From ZC4RG30 sp035556135 (GTDB lineage Bacteria > Pseudomonadota > Gammaproteobacteria > Steroidobacterales > Steroidobacteraceae), in the NCBI GenBank assembly GCA_035556135.1, contig DATMFO010000004.1, positions 310,001 to 374,000 on the forward strand: a stretch of 64,000 nt of DNA, written 5' to 3'. Shown here piece by piece: positions 17,351 to 25,702 of the stretch (the first letter of the stretch is position 1; every line of letters starts with the position of its first letter). Position numbers and translations under genes: made by a program. The notes beneath the pieces are model-generated. The model was not told the origin of the DNA, did no database searches, and saw only the letters and a list, made by a program, of their open reading frames with translations.

Positions 17351-17368
17351 TAGGTAGTTGTGCTGATG
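17351..17368 (+). promoter_or_regulatory. FixJ-like operator, site 7 (orphan orientation)
   Basis: TAGGTA, eight bases (GTTGTGCT), then GATG, nearly identical to site 9. It points rightward into the 3' end of the ATPase gene, where I see neither a -10 box nor a gene on that strand. The only gene it could serve is the leftward one at 17293. Confidence 0.4.
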
Positions 17369-17385
17369 GGCGCATGTCCTGCGCC

Positions 17386-20043
17386 TCATGGCCGCCGCCG
17401 GATCATCTTCTCGATTTCCACGGCGGCAAGCACCACCAGCGCGGCACCCACGGCAATGCCCATTTCAAGTGCATTGAGCGGCGCGGTGTGGAACACCACG
17501 TTCAGCGCCGGCACGTAGATGATGGCCAATTGCAGCGCGGCGGTGAGCAGCACCGCGCCGAGCAGCAGCGGATTGCCGCCCAGCCCCAGCTGCAGCAGGG
17601 AATCGCGCTCCGAGCGCACGGCCAGCACATGTCCCAGCTGCACGAAACACAGCGTCGTGAATACCAGGGTCTGCCAGTGGGCCTGTGCCGCGCCCTCGTG
17701 CACATACCAGGCCTGCGCGCCCAGGGTGAGTGCGGCCATCAGCAGGCCGACCCACAGCGCATGCCAGCCCAGCCCGCCGGCGAACAGGCCTTCATCCGGA
17801 CGCCGCGGCGGGCGCGTCATCACCGAGCGCTCGGCCGGTTCGGCCGCGAGCGCCAGGCCAGGCAGCCCGTCGGACACCAGGTTGATCCACAGGATCTGGA
17901 TGGGCAGCAGCGGGATGGGCAGGCCCAGGAGCGGCGCGAGGAAGATGGTCCACACTTCCGCCGAATTGGTGGTGACCACGTAGCGGATGAAGCGGCGCAG
18001 GTTGTCGTAGATGCGCCGCCCCTCGCGCACCGCGCCCACCACGGTGGCGAAGTTGTCATCCAGCAGCACCATGGCACTGGCATCCTTGGCCACATCCGTG
18101 CCGGTGATGCCCATGGCCACGCCGATATCCGCCTGCCGCAGCGCCGGGGCATCGTTGACGCCATCACCGGTCATCGCCACACATTCGCCGCGCTGCTGCA
18201 GCGCTGTGACCACCTTGAGCTTCTGCTCGGGCGAGACGCGCGCATATACCCGCAGGTCACCGACGCGACGCACGAACTCCTCCATGGGGAGCGCCGCCAG
18301 TTCCGGTCCGGTGATGACCCGCCCGGCCTCCGTGGTCAATCCCAGGCGGCGGGCGACCGCCAGCGCAGTGAGGGGATGATCGCCGGTGATCATCACCGGG
18401 ACGATGCCGGCGGCAAGACAGTCGGCGATGGCGACGCGGGCCTCGGCGCGCGGCGGATCGATGAGTCCGACCAGCCCCAGGAATACCTGGTCACGTTCCA
18501 GTGTTCCGGCGCTCACCGGTGGCAGCTGCTCACCCGGCCAGCGTCGCGCTGCCACGGCCATCACCCTGAAGCCCTCCGCTGCCATCCGCTCCGCCACCTG
18601 GAGAAGCGCCCCGTGATCGAGGGCCGTATCGCCGCCGCTGCGCCGCAGGCACACCGACTGCCGCAACAGCACCTCGGCCGCCCCCTTGGTGATGGACAGG
18701 AAGCCACCTGCGGGATGCCGGTGCACGGTGGTCATGCACTTGCGCTCTGCCTCGAAGGGCAGCTCGGCCACACGCGGCAGCTGCCGCTCCTGCGCGCAGC
18801 GGTCGAACCCCGCGGCGCGCGCCGCCATGAACAGGGCCACCTCGGTGGGATCGCCCAGCGCAGGTGCGTCGCCATGCGCATCATCGGCCCCTGCACGCGG
18901 CGCCGCCTGCAGCACGACGTCGTTGTTGAGCGCCAGCGCCTGCATGAAATCACGCCAGGGCCCACTGTCCTGCACCGTCGCCGCCTCGCCGCCGTCGCAC
19001 CAGAAGCGCTCTGCCGTCATGCGGTTCTGCGTCAACGTGCCGGTCTTGTCGGAGCAGATGAAGGTCACCGAGCCCAGCGTCTCCACCGCGGGCAGGCGGC
19101 GGATCAGCGCCTGGCGCACCACCATGCGGCGCGCGCCCACGGCCAGCGACACGGTGACCACGGCCGGCAATGCCTCGGGAATCGCGGCCACGGCCAGGCT
19201 CAGCGCCGTCATGAACATCGGCACCCAGGGCTCCCCGCGCAGCAGGCCGGTGACGAAGACGATCACGCAGATCACCAGCACCACTGCCGCGAGGCCGCGC
19301 CCCAGGGTCGCCAGCCGCCGTTGCAGTGGCGTCTGCAGTTCGGCCGCACCGTGCAGCAGCTGCGCGATGCGGCCGAACTCGGTCTGCATGCCGGTGGCCA
19401 CCACCACGCCGGTGGCGCGGCCATGCGTCACGAACGTGCCCTTGTGCAGCAGGTTGTGGCGGTCGCCCACCGGCAGGTCCTCGCCGTCCAGTGCCGCGGT
19501 CACCTTGTCCACCGACACCGACTCCCCCGTCAGCGCCGCCTCGTCGGCGCGCAGCCGCGCCGCCTCCAGCAGCCTCAGGTCCGCGGGCACGATGCCGCCG
19601 GCCTCCATCAGCACCACGTCCCCCGGCACCAGCTCCATGGCCGGCAGCTGTGTGGCAGCGCCGTCGCGAAGGGCCACTGCGGTCGGCGCCGTCATGCTCT
19701 TCAGTGCCGCCAATGCGCGGCTGGCCCGGCATTCCTGGAAGAAGCCTACGACAGCGTTGAGCAGCAGGATGGCCACGATGACCACCGCGTCGCCCCAGTG
19801 TCCGATGAGCAGCGAGATCGCAGCGGCGCCGAGCAGCAGCAGGATCGGCACCTCGATGAACTGCGCTGCCAGCAGCGCGAGGCGCGATCGTGGCGGGGCC
19901 TCGATGATGGCATTCGCGCCGTGTTCGGCGAGTCGCCGCCGGGCCTCCTCCGCGGTGAGGCCCGCGGCCGAGCTTTGCAGCAGCTCCAACGCCCTCGCCG
20001 CCGAGTGCCGGTACCAGCGCGGCGGCTTCTCCTCACCGGCCAT
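17386..20043 (-). CDS. P-type cation-transporting ATPase, P2 (calcium-like) class
   Basis: 885 residues. N-terminal cation-ATPase domain (GLTAEEARRRLAEHGAN), actuator domain with LTGES, phosphorylation site CSDKTGTLTQN (Asp at about 332), nucleotide domain, hinge TGDGVNDAPALRQADIGVAMG, and a C-terminal helical domain. The membrane motif AAIPEALPAVV in helix 4 is the PEALP/PEGL-type ion site of calcium/manganese and related P2 pumps. Substrate is likely Ca2+, by similarity only. Its 5' end overlaps the LOG gene by 11 bp, so RNase, LOG protein and ATPase form one translationally linked unit. A long open frame on the opposite strand is a shadow. Confidence 0.9.
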   Translation of the reverse strand: MAGEEKPPRWYRHSAARALELLQSSAAGLTAEEARRRLAEHGANAIIEAPPRSRLALLAAQFIEVPILLLLGAAAISLLIGHWGDAVVIVAILLLNAVVGFFQECRASRALAALKSMTAPTAVALRDGAATQLPAMELVPGDVVLMEAGGIVPADLRLLEAARLRADEAALTGESVSVDKVTAALDGEDLPVGDRHNLLHKGTFVTHGRATGVVVATGMQTEFGRIAQLLHGAAELQTPLQRRLATLGRGLAAVVLVICVIVFVTGLLRGEPWVPMFMTALSLAVAAIPEALPAVVTVSLAVGARRMVVRQALIRRLPAVETLGSVTFICSDKTGTLTQNRMTAERFWCDGGEAATVQDSGPWRDFMQALALNNDVVLQAAPRAGADDAHGDAPALGDPTEVALFMAARAAGFDRCAQERQLPRVAELPFEAERKCMTTVHRHPAGGFLSITKGAAEVLLRQSVCLRRSGGDTALDHGALLQVAERMAAEGFRVMAVAARRWPGEQLPPVSAGTLERDQVFLGLVGLIDPPRAEARVAIADCLAAGIVPVMITGDHPLTALAVARRLGLTTEAGRVITGPELAALPMEEFVRRVGDLRVYARVSPEQKLKVVTALQQRGECVAMTGDGVNDAPALRQADIGVAMGITGTDVAKDASAMVLLDDNFATVVGAVREGRRIYDNLRRFIRYVVTTNSAEVWTIFLAPLLGLPIPLLPIQILWINLVSDGLPGLALAAEPAERSVMTRPPRRPDEGLFAGGLGWHALWVGLLMAALTLGAQAWYVHEGAAQAHWQTLVFTTLCFVQLGHVLAVRSERDSLLQLGLGGNPLLLGAVLLTAALQLAIIYVPALNVVFHTAPLNALEMGIAVGAALVVLAAVEIEKMIRRRP

Positions 20044-20803
20044 CGAGGTCGCGCGGAGTCGCCGAAGGCGCGATCGAGGGCCTGTCATGGCCGTTCTGGT
20101 CCGCCCGCACGTGGCTGCGCAGGCAGCGCATCGCCTCCTCGATGCTGTCGGCCACATGCAGCAGCTTGAGGCTGTCCGCGTCGATCATGCCTTCTTCCAC
20201 CAGCGTGTCGAGGTTCAGCACACGGCTCCAGTACCCGGAGCCATAGAGGATGATGCAGACATCCCGGCCGATCTTGCCCGTCTGCTGCAGCGTGAGGATC
20301 TCGAACAGCTCGTCCAGCGTGCCGAAGCCGCCCGGAAAGACGATCACCGCGCGCGCCAGGTGCGCGAACCACAGCTTGCGCATGAAGAAGTAATGGAACT
20401 CGAACGAGAGGCCCGGCTCCAGGTATTCATTCGGCCGCTGCTCATGCGGCAGGCCGATATTGAAGCCGATGGTGCGGCCACCGGCTTCACGCGCACCGCG
20501 GTTGGCGGCCTCCATGATGCCGCCCGCGCCCCCCGAGCTCACCACCAGCCGCGAGCCGTCGGGAAACAATGACCGCGCCCAGCGCGTGACCTCGCCGGCG
20601 AGCTGGCGCGCCTCCTGGTAATAGCGCCCGTTGCGCGCGGTGGGTGACAGGCGCGCCGAACCGAAGAAGACCACGGTGTCCACGATGCCTGCCGCACGCA
20701 GCGCATGCAGCGGCCCCAGGTATTCCGCCAGCATGCGGATGGGGCGGCCGTCGGGACCCTTGAGGAAGGCTTCATCCTCATAGGCCAGTGGTGGGTCAAT
20801 CAT
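20033..20803 (-). CDS. LOG-family Rossmann protein
   Basis: 256 residues. The nucleotide-binding fold shows VVFFGSARLSP (45-54), SSGGAGGIMEAANRGA (89-104) and the family signature PGGFGTLDE at 157-165. The signature is shared with LOG phosphoribohydrolases, which cut cytokinin nucleotides to base and ribose phosphate; in bacteria the natural substrate is often AMP or another nucleotide. The extended N- and C-termini place it with the longer TIGR00730-like relatives. Its ATG overlaps the stop of the RNase gene (ATGA), and its end overlaps the ATPase start. Confidence 0.88.
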   Translation of the reverse strand: MIDPPLAYEDEAFLKGPDGRPIRMLAEYLGPLHALRAAGIVDTVVFFGSARLSPTARNGRYYQEARQLAGEVTRWARSLFPDGSRLVVSSGGAGGIMEAANRGAREAGGRTIGFNIGLPHEQRPNEYLEPGLSFEFHYFFMRKLWFAHLARAVIVFPGGFGTLDELFEILTLQQTGKIGRDVCIILYGSGYWSRVLNLDTLVEEGMIDADSLKLLHVADSIEEAMRCLRSHVRADQNGHDRPSIAPSATPRDLDGR

Positions 20804-22185
20804 CCTGCATCAACCTCCGCCGGATGCTCGATTGAAACCGTCTCCAGGTGCTCGGGAACCCGCGCCGGGATTCCCAGCTGGTGCTCGAGACTGTAGCGCA
20901 GCGCATCCGCCGCCTCCGGCTCGCCATGCGTGACGTACACCATGCCCGGCGGCCGCGCGGCGCGCTGCACCCAGCGCAGCACGCCGTCGCGATCGGCATG
21001 TGCCGAAAGACCCTGCAGGTTCACCACCTCGGCATTGATCGGCACATCGGTGCCGAAGATGCGCAGCGAGCGTTCTCCCGCCGCCAGCCGCGCCCCGCGC
21101 GTGCCCGCTGCCTGGAATCCCGCCAGCACGATGGCATTGCGCCGGTCCGGGCCATACGCCGCCACATGGTGCAGCACGCGTCCCCCGGTGAGCATGCCGC
21201 TGGCCGAGATGATGATGGCCGGCCCCTGCAAGCCATTGAGCGCCTTGCTCTCCTCCACGGTGCGCGTCGGCGTCGCAAACTCGCTGATCCTCTGGCACTC
21301 CTCCGCGCTCAGCCGGAGCCCGCCACAGAACCGGCGGTGCACTTCCGTGGCCGCCTGGGCCATGGGGCTGTTGACGAACACCGGCAATGCGGGAATCGCG
21401 CCGTTGCGGCGCAGCCTGTCCAGGTGCACCAGCAGCTCCTGCGTGCGTCCCACGGCGAAGGCGGGAATCACAATCACTCCGCCGCGCGCCGCGACGCGCT
21501 GTACCACCGCGGCGATCTCGTCGGCCACGTCCACCGCCGGATGCTGGCGATTGCCGTACGTGGCCTCGCACACCAGTGCATCAACCTCGCCCAGCGGCGC
21601 AGGAGGCGGCATCAGCAGGTCGTTGTCGCGGCCGATGTCGCCACTGAAATGCAGGACCTTCCGGCCCACGCGCATGCGCACCTGCGCGGCCCCGAGCAGA
21701 TGGCCGGCGGGAAGCAGGGAGAATGACAGGTCACGCCCCAGGGCGAACTCCGCGCCTGTCTCGCGGGCGGTGAAGCTGGCCATGCAGGCCTTTGCATCCG
21801 CCTCGCTGTACAGCGGCAGCGGCTGCGCATGCCGGGAACTCTTCTTGCGGCTGGCGTAACCGGCCTCTTCCTCCTGCAGCCTGCCGCTGTCCGCCAGCAG
21901 CACCTCACTGAGCGCCTCGGTCGGCGGGGTGCAGTAGATGCGGCCGCGGAATCCCTTGCGCACCAGGCGCGGCAGGTAGCCGGAATGGTCCAGGTGCGCA
22001 TGCGTGAGGATGACCGCGTCGATACTGTCGGGCGGCACGGGAAAGTTGCCCCAGTTGCGAAGGCGCAGCTGCTTGTAGCCCTGGAACAGCCCGCAATCCA
22101 CCAGCACGCGCATGCCCTCGTGCTCGACCAGATAGCGGGAACCGGTGACGGTGCCGGTGGCACCGAGGAAGCGAAGTGTTGCCAT
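20800..22185 (-). CDS. metallo-beta-lactamase/beta-CASP RNase
   Basis: 461 residues. The zinc motif HAHLDH is at 62-67 and LLPAGHLLGAAQV supplies the next histidine. HFSGDIGR gives the bridging Asp, and the beta-CASP segment runs through PAFAVGRTQELL, IIISASGMLTGGRVLHH and LSAHADRDG. This is the YSH1/CPSF-like bacterial RNase group (mRNA 3'-end processing exonuclease type), not a lactamase. Members sit in low-oxygen stress loci of proteobacteria. The preferred ATG lacks a Shine-Dalgarno; ATG 22203, six codons earlier, has GGGGGAG very close before it. It heads the RNase-LOG-ATPase unit and is divergent from the first UspE-like gene. Confidence 0.88.
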   Translation of the reverse strand: MATLRFLGATGTVTGSRYLVEHEGMRVLVDCGLFQGYKQLRLRNWGNFPVPPDSIDAVILTHAHLDHSGYLPRLVRKGFRGRIYCTPPTEALSEVLLADSGRLQEEEAGYASRKKSSRHAQPLPLYSEADAKACMASFTARETGAEFALGRDLSFSLLPAGHLLGAAQVRMRVGRKVLHFSGDIGRDNDLLMPPPAPLGEVDALVCEATYGNRQHPAVDVADEIAAVVQRVAARGGVIVIPAFAVGRTQELLVHLDRLRRNGAIPALPVFVNSPMAQAATEVHRRFCGGLRLSAEECQRISEFATPTRTVEESKALNGLQGPAIIISASGMLTGGRVLHHVAAYGPDRRNAIVLAGFQAAGTRGARLAAGERSLRIFGTDVPINAEVVNLQGLSAHADRDGVLRWVQRAARPPGMVYVTHGEPEAADALRYSLEHQLGIPARVPEHLETVSIEHPAEVDAG

Positions 22186-22218
22186 GACCCATTGTCGCGG
22201 CATCGACTCCCCCGCGCA

Positions 22219-22236
22219 TAGGTACCTCTCCGGATG
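22219..22236 (+). promoter_or_regulatory. FixJ-like operator, site 8, with -10 box
   Basis: TAGGTA, eight bases (CCTCTCCG), then GATG, pointing at the UspE-like gene. The -10 CATCAT (22257-22262) starts 38 bp after the first base, and the gene begins 30 bp later. The core overlaps the palindrome GGTACC, so it may also act on the leftward RNase unit. Confidence 0.5.
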
Positions 22237-22291
22237 CGCACCGCACCGGGCTGTTGCATCATCCGGCACATTCACCAGGGAGCCCAAGGTC

Positions 22292-23281
22292 ATGCCGACA
22301 ATCCGCCGCATACTCCTCGCCGTCAAGAATCCGCGACAGAGGGCCTTCCCGGCGCTCGCCAAGGCGGCGGCACTGGCCCAGGCCCTCGGCGCGCAACTGG
22401 AGCTGTTCCATGCCATCTCCGGGCCAGTGGCGGTCGATGCCTTCAGCGAAGACGCCATCCGGAAGTACGAGGACGGACAACGTGCGCTGCATCTGCGGCG
22501 CCTGGAGGCCATGGCCACGCCACTGCGCCAGCGCGGCCTTGCAGTCACCACCGCAGCGGAGTGGGACTACCCCTCGTACGAAGCCGTGATCCGCCACGCA
22601 CGGCGCAGCCGCGCGGATCTCATCGTGGTGGGCCGCCACGAGGGCCGCCACGTGGCGCGCTGGCTGTTGCGTTATTCAGACTGGGAATTGCTGCGCCAGA
22701 GCCCCGTGCCGGTGCTGCTGGTGAAGAAGGCGCGGCCATACCGCTCCCCGGCCATCCTTGCTGCGGTTGATCCCTCGCATGCCTTTGCCAAGACGGCGCA
22801 GCTGGACGGCGCCATACTCGAGGCCGGCAGCGCCATCAGCGGCGCCACAGGCGGGGCACTGCACGTGCTGCACGCCTATGTCCCCACGATCGACGACATC
22901 AGCCAGGGACAACTGCGCCAGCCCAATGCCTCGCAGCTCATCGTCGACCACGCCGCGAAGCAGGCGGAACGCCGCCTCGAGAAAACGCTGCGGGGCGCGA
23001 AGGTAGAGGTGAAGGCAGCGCGGCGCCACGTGCTGGCGATGCATCCCGTCGATGCGATCCCGCAGCTGGCGCGCCGGCTTGGCTGCGACATCGTGGTGAT
23101 GGGCGCCCTGGCGCGTTCGGGCCTGAAGGGCCTGTTCATCGGCAACACGGCCGAACGCCTGTTCGATGACCTCAACTGCGACCTGCTGGTAGTGAAGCCG
23201 CCCGGATTCAAGTCACAGGTTGCCCCCGGCATCCGCGGCCCGGAGCTCTATTTCCCGCTGCCGCCATCCGCAATGGTGTGA
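22292..23281 (+). CDS. UspE-like tandem universal stress protein (1)
   Basis: 329 residues with two Usp domains (about 1-150 and 158-310). The second keeps the nucleotide-binding pattern VVMGALARSGLKGLFIGNTAERLF, which is very UspE-like. The first has the degenerate version LIVVGRHEGRHVARWLLRYSDWELL. Universal stress proteins support survival in stasis and anaerobiosis. AGGGAG precedes the ATG, and the FixJ-like promoter at 22219 is 55 bp upstream. A homologous paralogue lies at 25703, with the PQQ dehydrogenase gene between them. Confidence 0.92.
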   Translation: MPTIRRILLAVKNPRQRAFPALAKAAALAQALGAQLELFHAISGPVAVDAFSEDAIRKYEDGQRALHLRRLEAMATPLRQRGLAVTTAAEWDYPSYEAVIRHARRSRADLIVVGRHEGRHVARWLLRYSDWELLRQSPVPVLLVKKARPYRSPAILAAVDPSHAFAKTAQLDGAILEAGSAISGATGGALHVLHAYVPTIDDISQGQLRQPNASQLIVDHAAKQAERRLEKTLRGAKVEVKAARRHVLAMHPVDAIPQLARRLGCDIVVMGALARSGLKGLFIGNTAERLFDDLNCDLLVVKPPGFKSQVAPGIRGPELYFPLPPSAMV

Positions 23282-23370
23282 TCACCGGCCCCCGCCCTGT
23301 CGGGTGAACGGCGGCAGCGCCTATACTGCCCCCACGAAAAGCGCCGAAGTGCGCCACAGTGGGGGTACAC

Positions 23371-25515
23371 ATGAACCGGAAGCAGAAGGCTTCGCGCCAG
23401 CTGATTGCCTGCGGAGCACTTTTCATCGCCATGGCTTTCGTGGCGGGCTGCCAGAAGGCAGGGACCGGCGGGGCGAAAGTGGATGCCCAGCGCCTTCTCA
23501 ACGCCGATGCCGAGCCCGGCGCGTGGATGACCCACGGTCGCACATACTCCGAGCAGCGCTTCAGCCCGCTCGATGAAATCAACACCACCAGCGTGGCTGA
23601 CCTCGGCCTCGCCTGGTTCGCCGACCTCGACTCCAGCCGCGGCCAGGAAGCCACGCCCATCATGGTCGACGGCGTGATCTACGTGTCCACCGCCTGGAGC
23701 AAGGTGAAGGCCTTCGACGCGAAGAGCGGCAAACCGCTGTGGTCCTTCGATCCCGAGGTGCCCGGCGAGTGGGCGGTGAACGCCTGCTGCGATGTGGTGA
23801 ACCGCGGCGTCGCGGTGTGGGAAGGCAAGGTGCTCGTCGGCACCATCGATGGCCGGCTGGTCGCACTCGACTCGAAGACCGGCAACAAGCTCTGGGACGT
23901 GAACACCATCGACCGCAGCAAGCCCTACACCATCACCGGCGCGCCGCGCGTGGTGAAGGGCAAGGTGCTGATCGGCAATGGCGGCGGCGAGTTCGGCGTG
24001 CGCGGTTATGTTTCCGCCTACGACGCCGGCACCGGCGAGATGGCCTGGCGCTTCTACACCGTGCCCGGCAATCCCGCCGATGGATTCGAGGCGCCCATCC
24101 TCGAGGAGGCGGCGAAGACCTGGTCGGGTGAATGGTGGCGCATCGGCGGCGGCGGCACGGTGTGGGATTCCATGTCCTACGATCCTGACCTCGACCTGCT
24201 GTACATCGGCGTGGGGAACGGCAGCCCGTGGAACCACAGCTTCCGCAGCGAGGGCAAGGGCGACAACCTGTTCCTGACCTCCATCGTCGCACTCGATCCG
24301 GATGATGGTTCGTACAAGTGGCACTACCAGGCGACGCCAGGGGAGACCTGGGACCACACCGCCACGCAGCAGATGATCCTTGCGGACCTGGCCATCGATG
24401 GAGTCGAGCGCCACGTGCTGATGCAGGTGCCGAAGAACGGCTTCTTTTATGTGCTTGATCGCCAGACGGGCAAGCTGATCTCGGCGCAGAACGTCACGGA
24501 GATTGCCTGGGCCACGCATGTGGACCTGGCCACCGGTCGTCCGGTGGAAAGACCCGAGGCGCGCTACAACCTCACCGGCAAGCCCTTCCGCTCCACGCAC
24601 AATCCCAATGGCGTGCACACCTGGACTTCGATGGCATTCAGTCCAGAGACCGGCCTGGTGTATGTGCCCATCCACGGCACACCGTTCGAATACGGCACGC
24701 CGAAGGAATTCACGCCGGCAAAGCTCACCACCAACCTCGGCGCGGACTTCTCCTCCAATGCCGGCATCGACCCCAGGTGGGCAATGGAGAATACCTACGG
24801 CCGGCTGATCGCCTGGGACCCTGTGGCACAGAAGGAAGTCTGGCGCGTGGAGCGCGCCGGCCAGGCCAATGGCGGCGCACTGGCCACCGCTGGCGGACTT
24901 GTGTTCCAGGGCACCGGCTCCGGGGAATTCACCGCGCTTGACGCCACCAGTGGCAAGCAGCTGTGGTCGACTCCCACGCAGACCGGCGTGATCGCCGCAC
25001 CCATCAGTTATGCCATCGACGGTGAGCAGTACGTGGCCATCATGGCGGGCACCGGGGGCTCCTGGGCGATGATCGGCGGCGACGGGAACATGAAGGGTTT
25101 CGCCCTGCCCAATGTATCGCGCCTGCTGGTGTACAAGCTGGGTGGCAACGTGCAACTGCCCGCGGCGCCCGTCATGCAACGGCCACCGCTCGACCCGCCG
25201 CCGGCCACCGCTTCCGCCGACCTCGCCAGTCGCGGCGGTCCTCTATATGAAACCTGGTGCGGCAGCTGCCACGGGGCGGGTGTCGTGGGCGTGGGCCTGC
25301 TGCCCGACCTGCGGCGCACCCCGCTGCTGCGCACTCCGCAGCAGTTCGAGGCCGTGGTGATCGGCGGCGCGCGCAGCCACAACGGCATGGCCTCCTTTGC
25401 CGAGGTCATGGACAAGGAAGACGTGCAGGCCATCCTGGCCTACGTCACCCTGCGCGCCAACCAGGACGCGGCGGCAGCCACTGCCGCACCGGCGGCACAG
25501 ACCAACGCCAATTGA
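23371..25515 (+). CDS. PQQ-dependent quinohemoprotein dehydrogenase, lipoprotein form
   Basis: 714 residues. It has a lipoprotein signal (FVAGCQK, Cys27), unlike the cleaved signal of most soluble PQQ alcohol dehydrogenases. The eight-bladed propeller carries repeated tryptophan-docking segments (SGKPLWSFDP, TGNKLWDVN, SGKQLWSTP). The vicinal disulfide C139-C140 (NACCDVV), needed for electron transfer, is present. The C-terminal cytochrome c domain has CGSCH at 630-634. It should oxidise an alcohol or related substrate in the periplasm while anchored to a membrane. No PQQ synthesis gene is in the window. A TATACT -10 lies at 23322-23327. Confidence 0.92.
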   Translation: MNRKQKASRQLIACGALFIAMAFVAGCQKAGTGGAKVDAQRLLNADAEPGAWMTHGRTYSEQRFSPLDEINTTSVADLGLAWFADLDSSRGQEATPIMVDGVIYVSTAWSKVKAFDAKSGKPLWSFDPEVPGEWAVNACCDVVNRGVAVWEGKVLVGTIDGRLVALDSKTGNKLWDVNTIDRSKPYTITGAPRVVKGKVLIGNGGGEFGVRGYVSAYDAGTGEMAWRFYTVPGNPADGFEAPILEEAAKTWSGEWWRIGGGGTVWDSMSYDPDLDLLYIGVGNGSPWNHSFRSEGKGDNLFLTSIVALDPDDGSYKWHYQATPGETWDHTATQQMILADLAIDGVERHVLMQVPKNGFFYVLDRQTGKLISAQNVTEIAWATHVDLATGRPVERPEARYNLTGKPFRSTHNPNGVHTWTSMAFSPETGLVYVPIHGTPFEYGTPKEFTPAKLTTNLGADFSSNAGIDPRWAMENTYGRLIAWDPVAQKEVWRVERAGQANGGALATAGGLVFQGTGSGEFTALDATSGKQLWSTPTQTGVIAAPISYAIDGEQYVAIMAGTGGSWAMIGGDGNMKGFALPNVSRLLVYKLGGNVQLPAAPVMQRPPLDPPPATASADLASRGGPLYETWCGSCHGAGVVGVGLLPDLRRTPLLRTPQQFEAVVIGGARSHNGMASFAEVMDKEDVQAILAYVTLRANQDAAAATAAPAAQTNAN

Positions 25516-25528
25516 CGCTGATGCGCCC

Positions 25529-25618
25529 GTGATCAGCTCCGCATCGGAGATGGACGAAGTTCCCGCGCTGGTGGATGAGATCGAACGGCGCGTGCTGGCA
25601 CTTTCCGGTACGCGCTGA
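25529..25618 (+). pseudogene. short coding-like remnant after the PQQ dehydrogenase
   Basis: A 29-codon frame from GTG reads EMDEVPALVDEIERRVLALSG near its end, a clean amphipathic helix with a normal stop. It has no ribosome-binding site. It looks like the C-terminal helix of a lost protein, which I cannot identify, or a very small peptide. The remaining bases up to 25702 hold only the FixJ-like promoter of the next gene. Confidence 0.25.
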
Positions 25619-25623
25619 GTCCG

Positions 25624-25641
25624 TAGGTAGTTGTGCGGATG
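25624..25641 (+). promoter_or_regulatory. FixJ-like operator, site 9
   Basis: TAGGTA, eight bases (GTTGTGCG), then GATG, pointing at the second UspE-like gene. A weak -10, TACCTT (25662-25667), starts 38 bp after the first base. Twelve consecutive bases from GTAGGTAGTTGTGC are shared with site 7. Confidence 0.5.
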
Positions 25642-25702
25642 AATCCGGCGCACCGCGCGCTTACCTTGCGGTCTCGTCCAGGCAATCCGCACGGGAGCAA
25701 GC

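Noticed and set aside
17344..20169. 941-residue open frame on the plus strand
   Set aside because: It is exactly antisense to the P-type ATPase, is rich in His/Gln/Arg and shows no domain; a shadow of GC-rich codon use.
23329..23365. CCCCCAC/GTGGGGG inverted repeat before the PQQ dehydrogenase as an RNA thermosensor
   Set aside because: The left arm lies directly behind the TATACT -10, so it is probably not transcribed; at most a DNA site.
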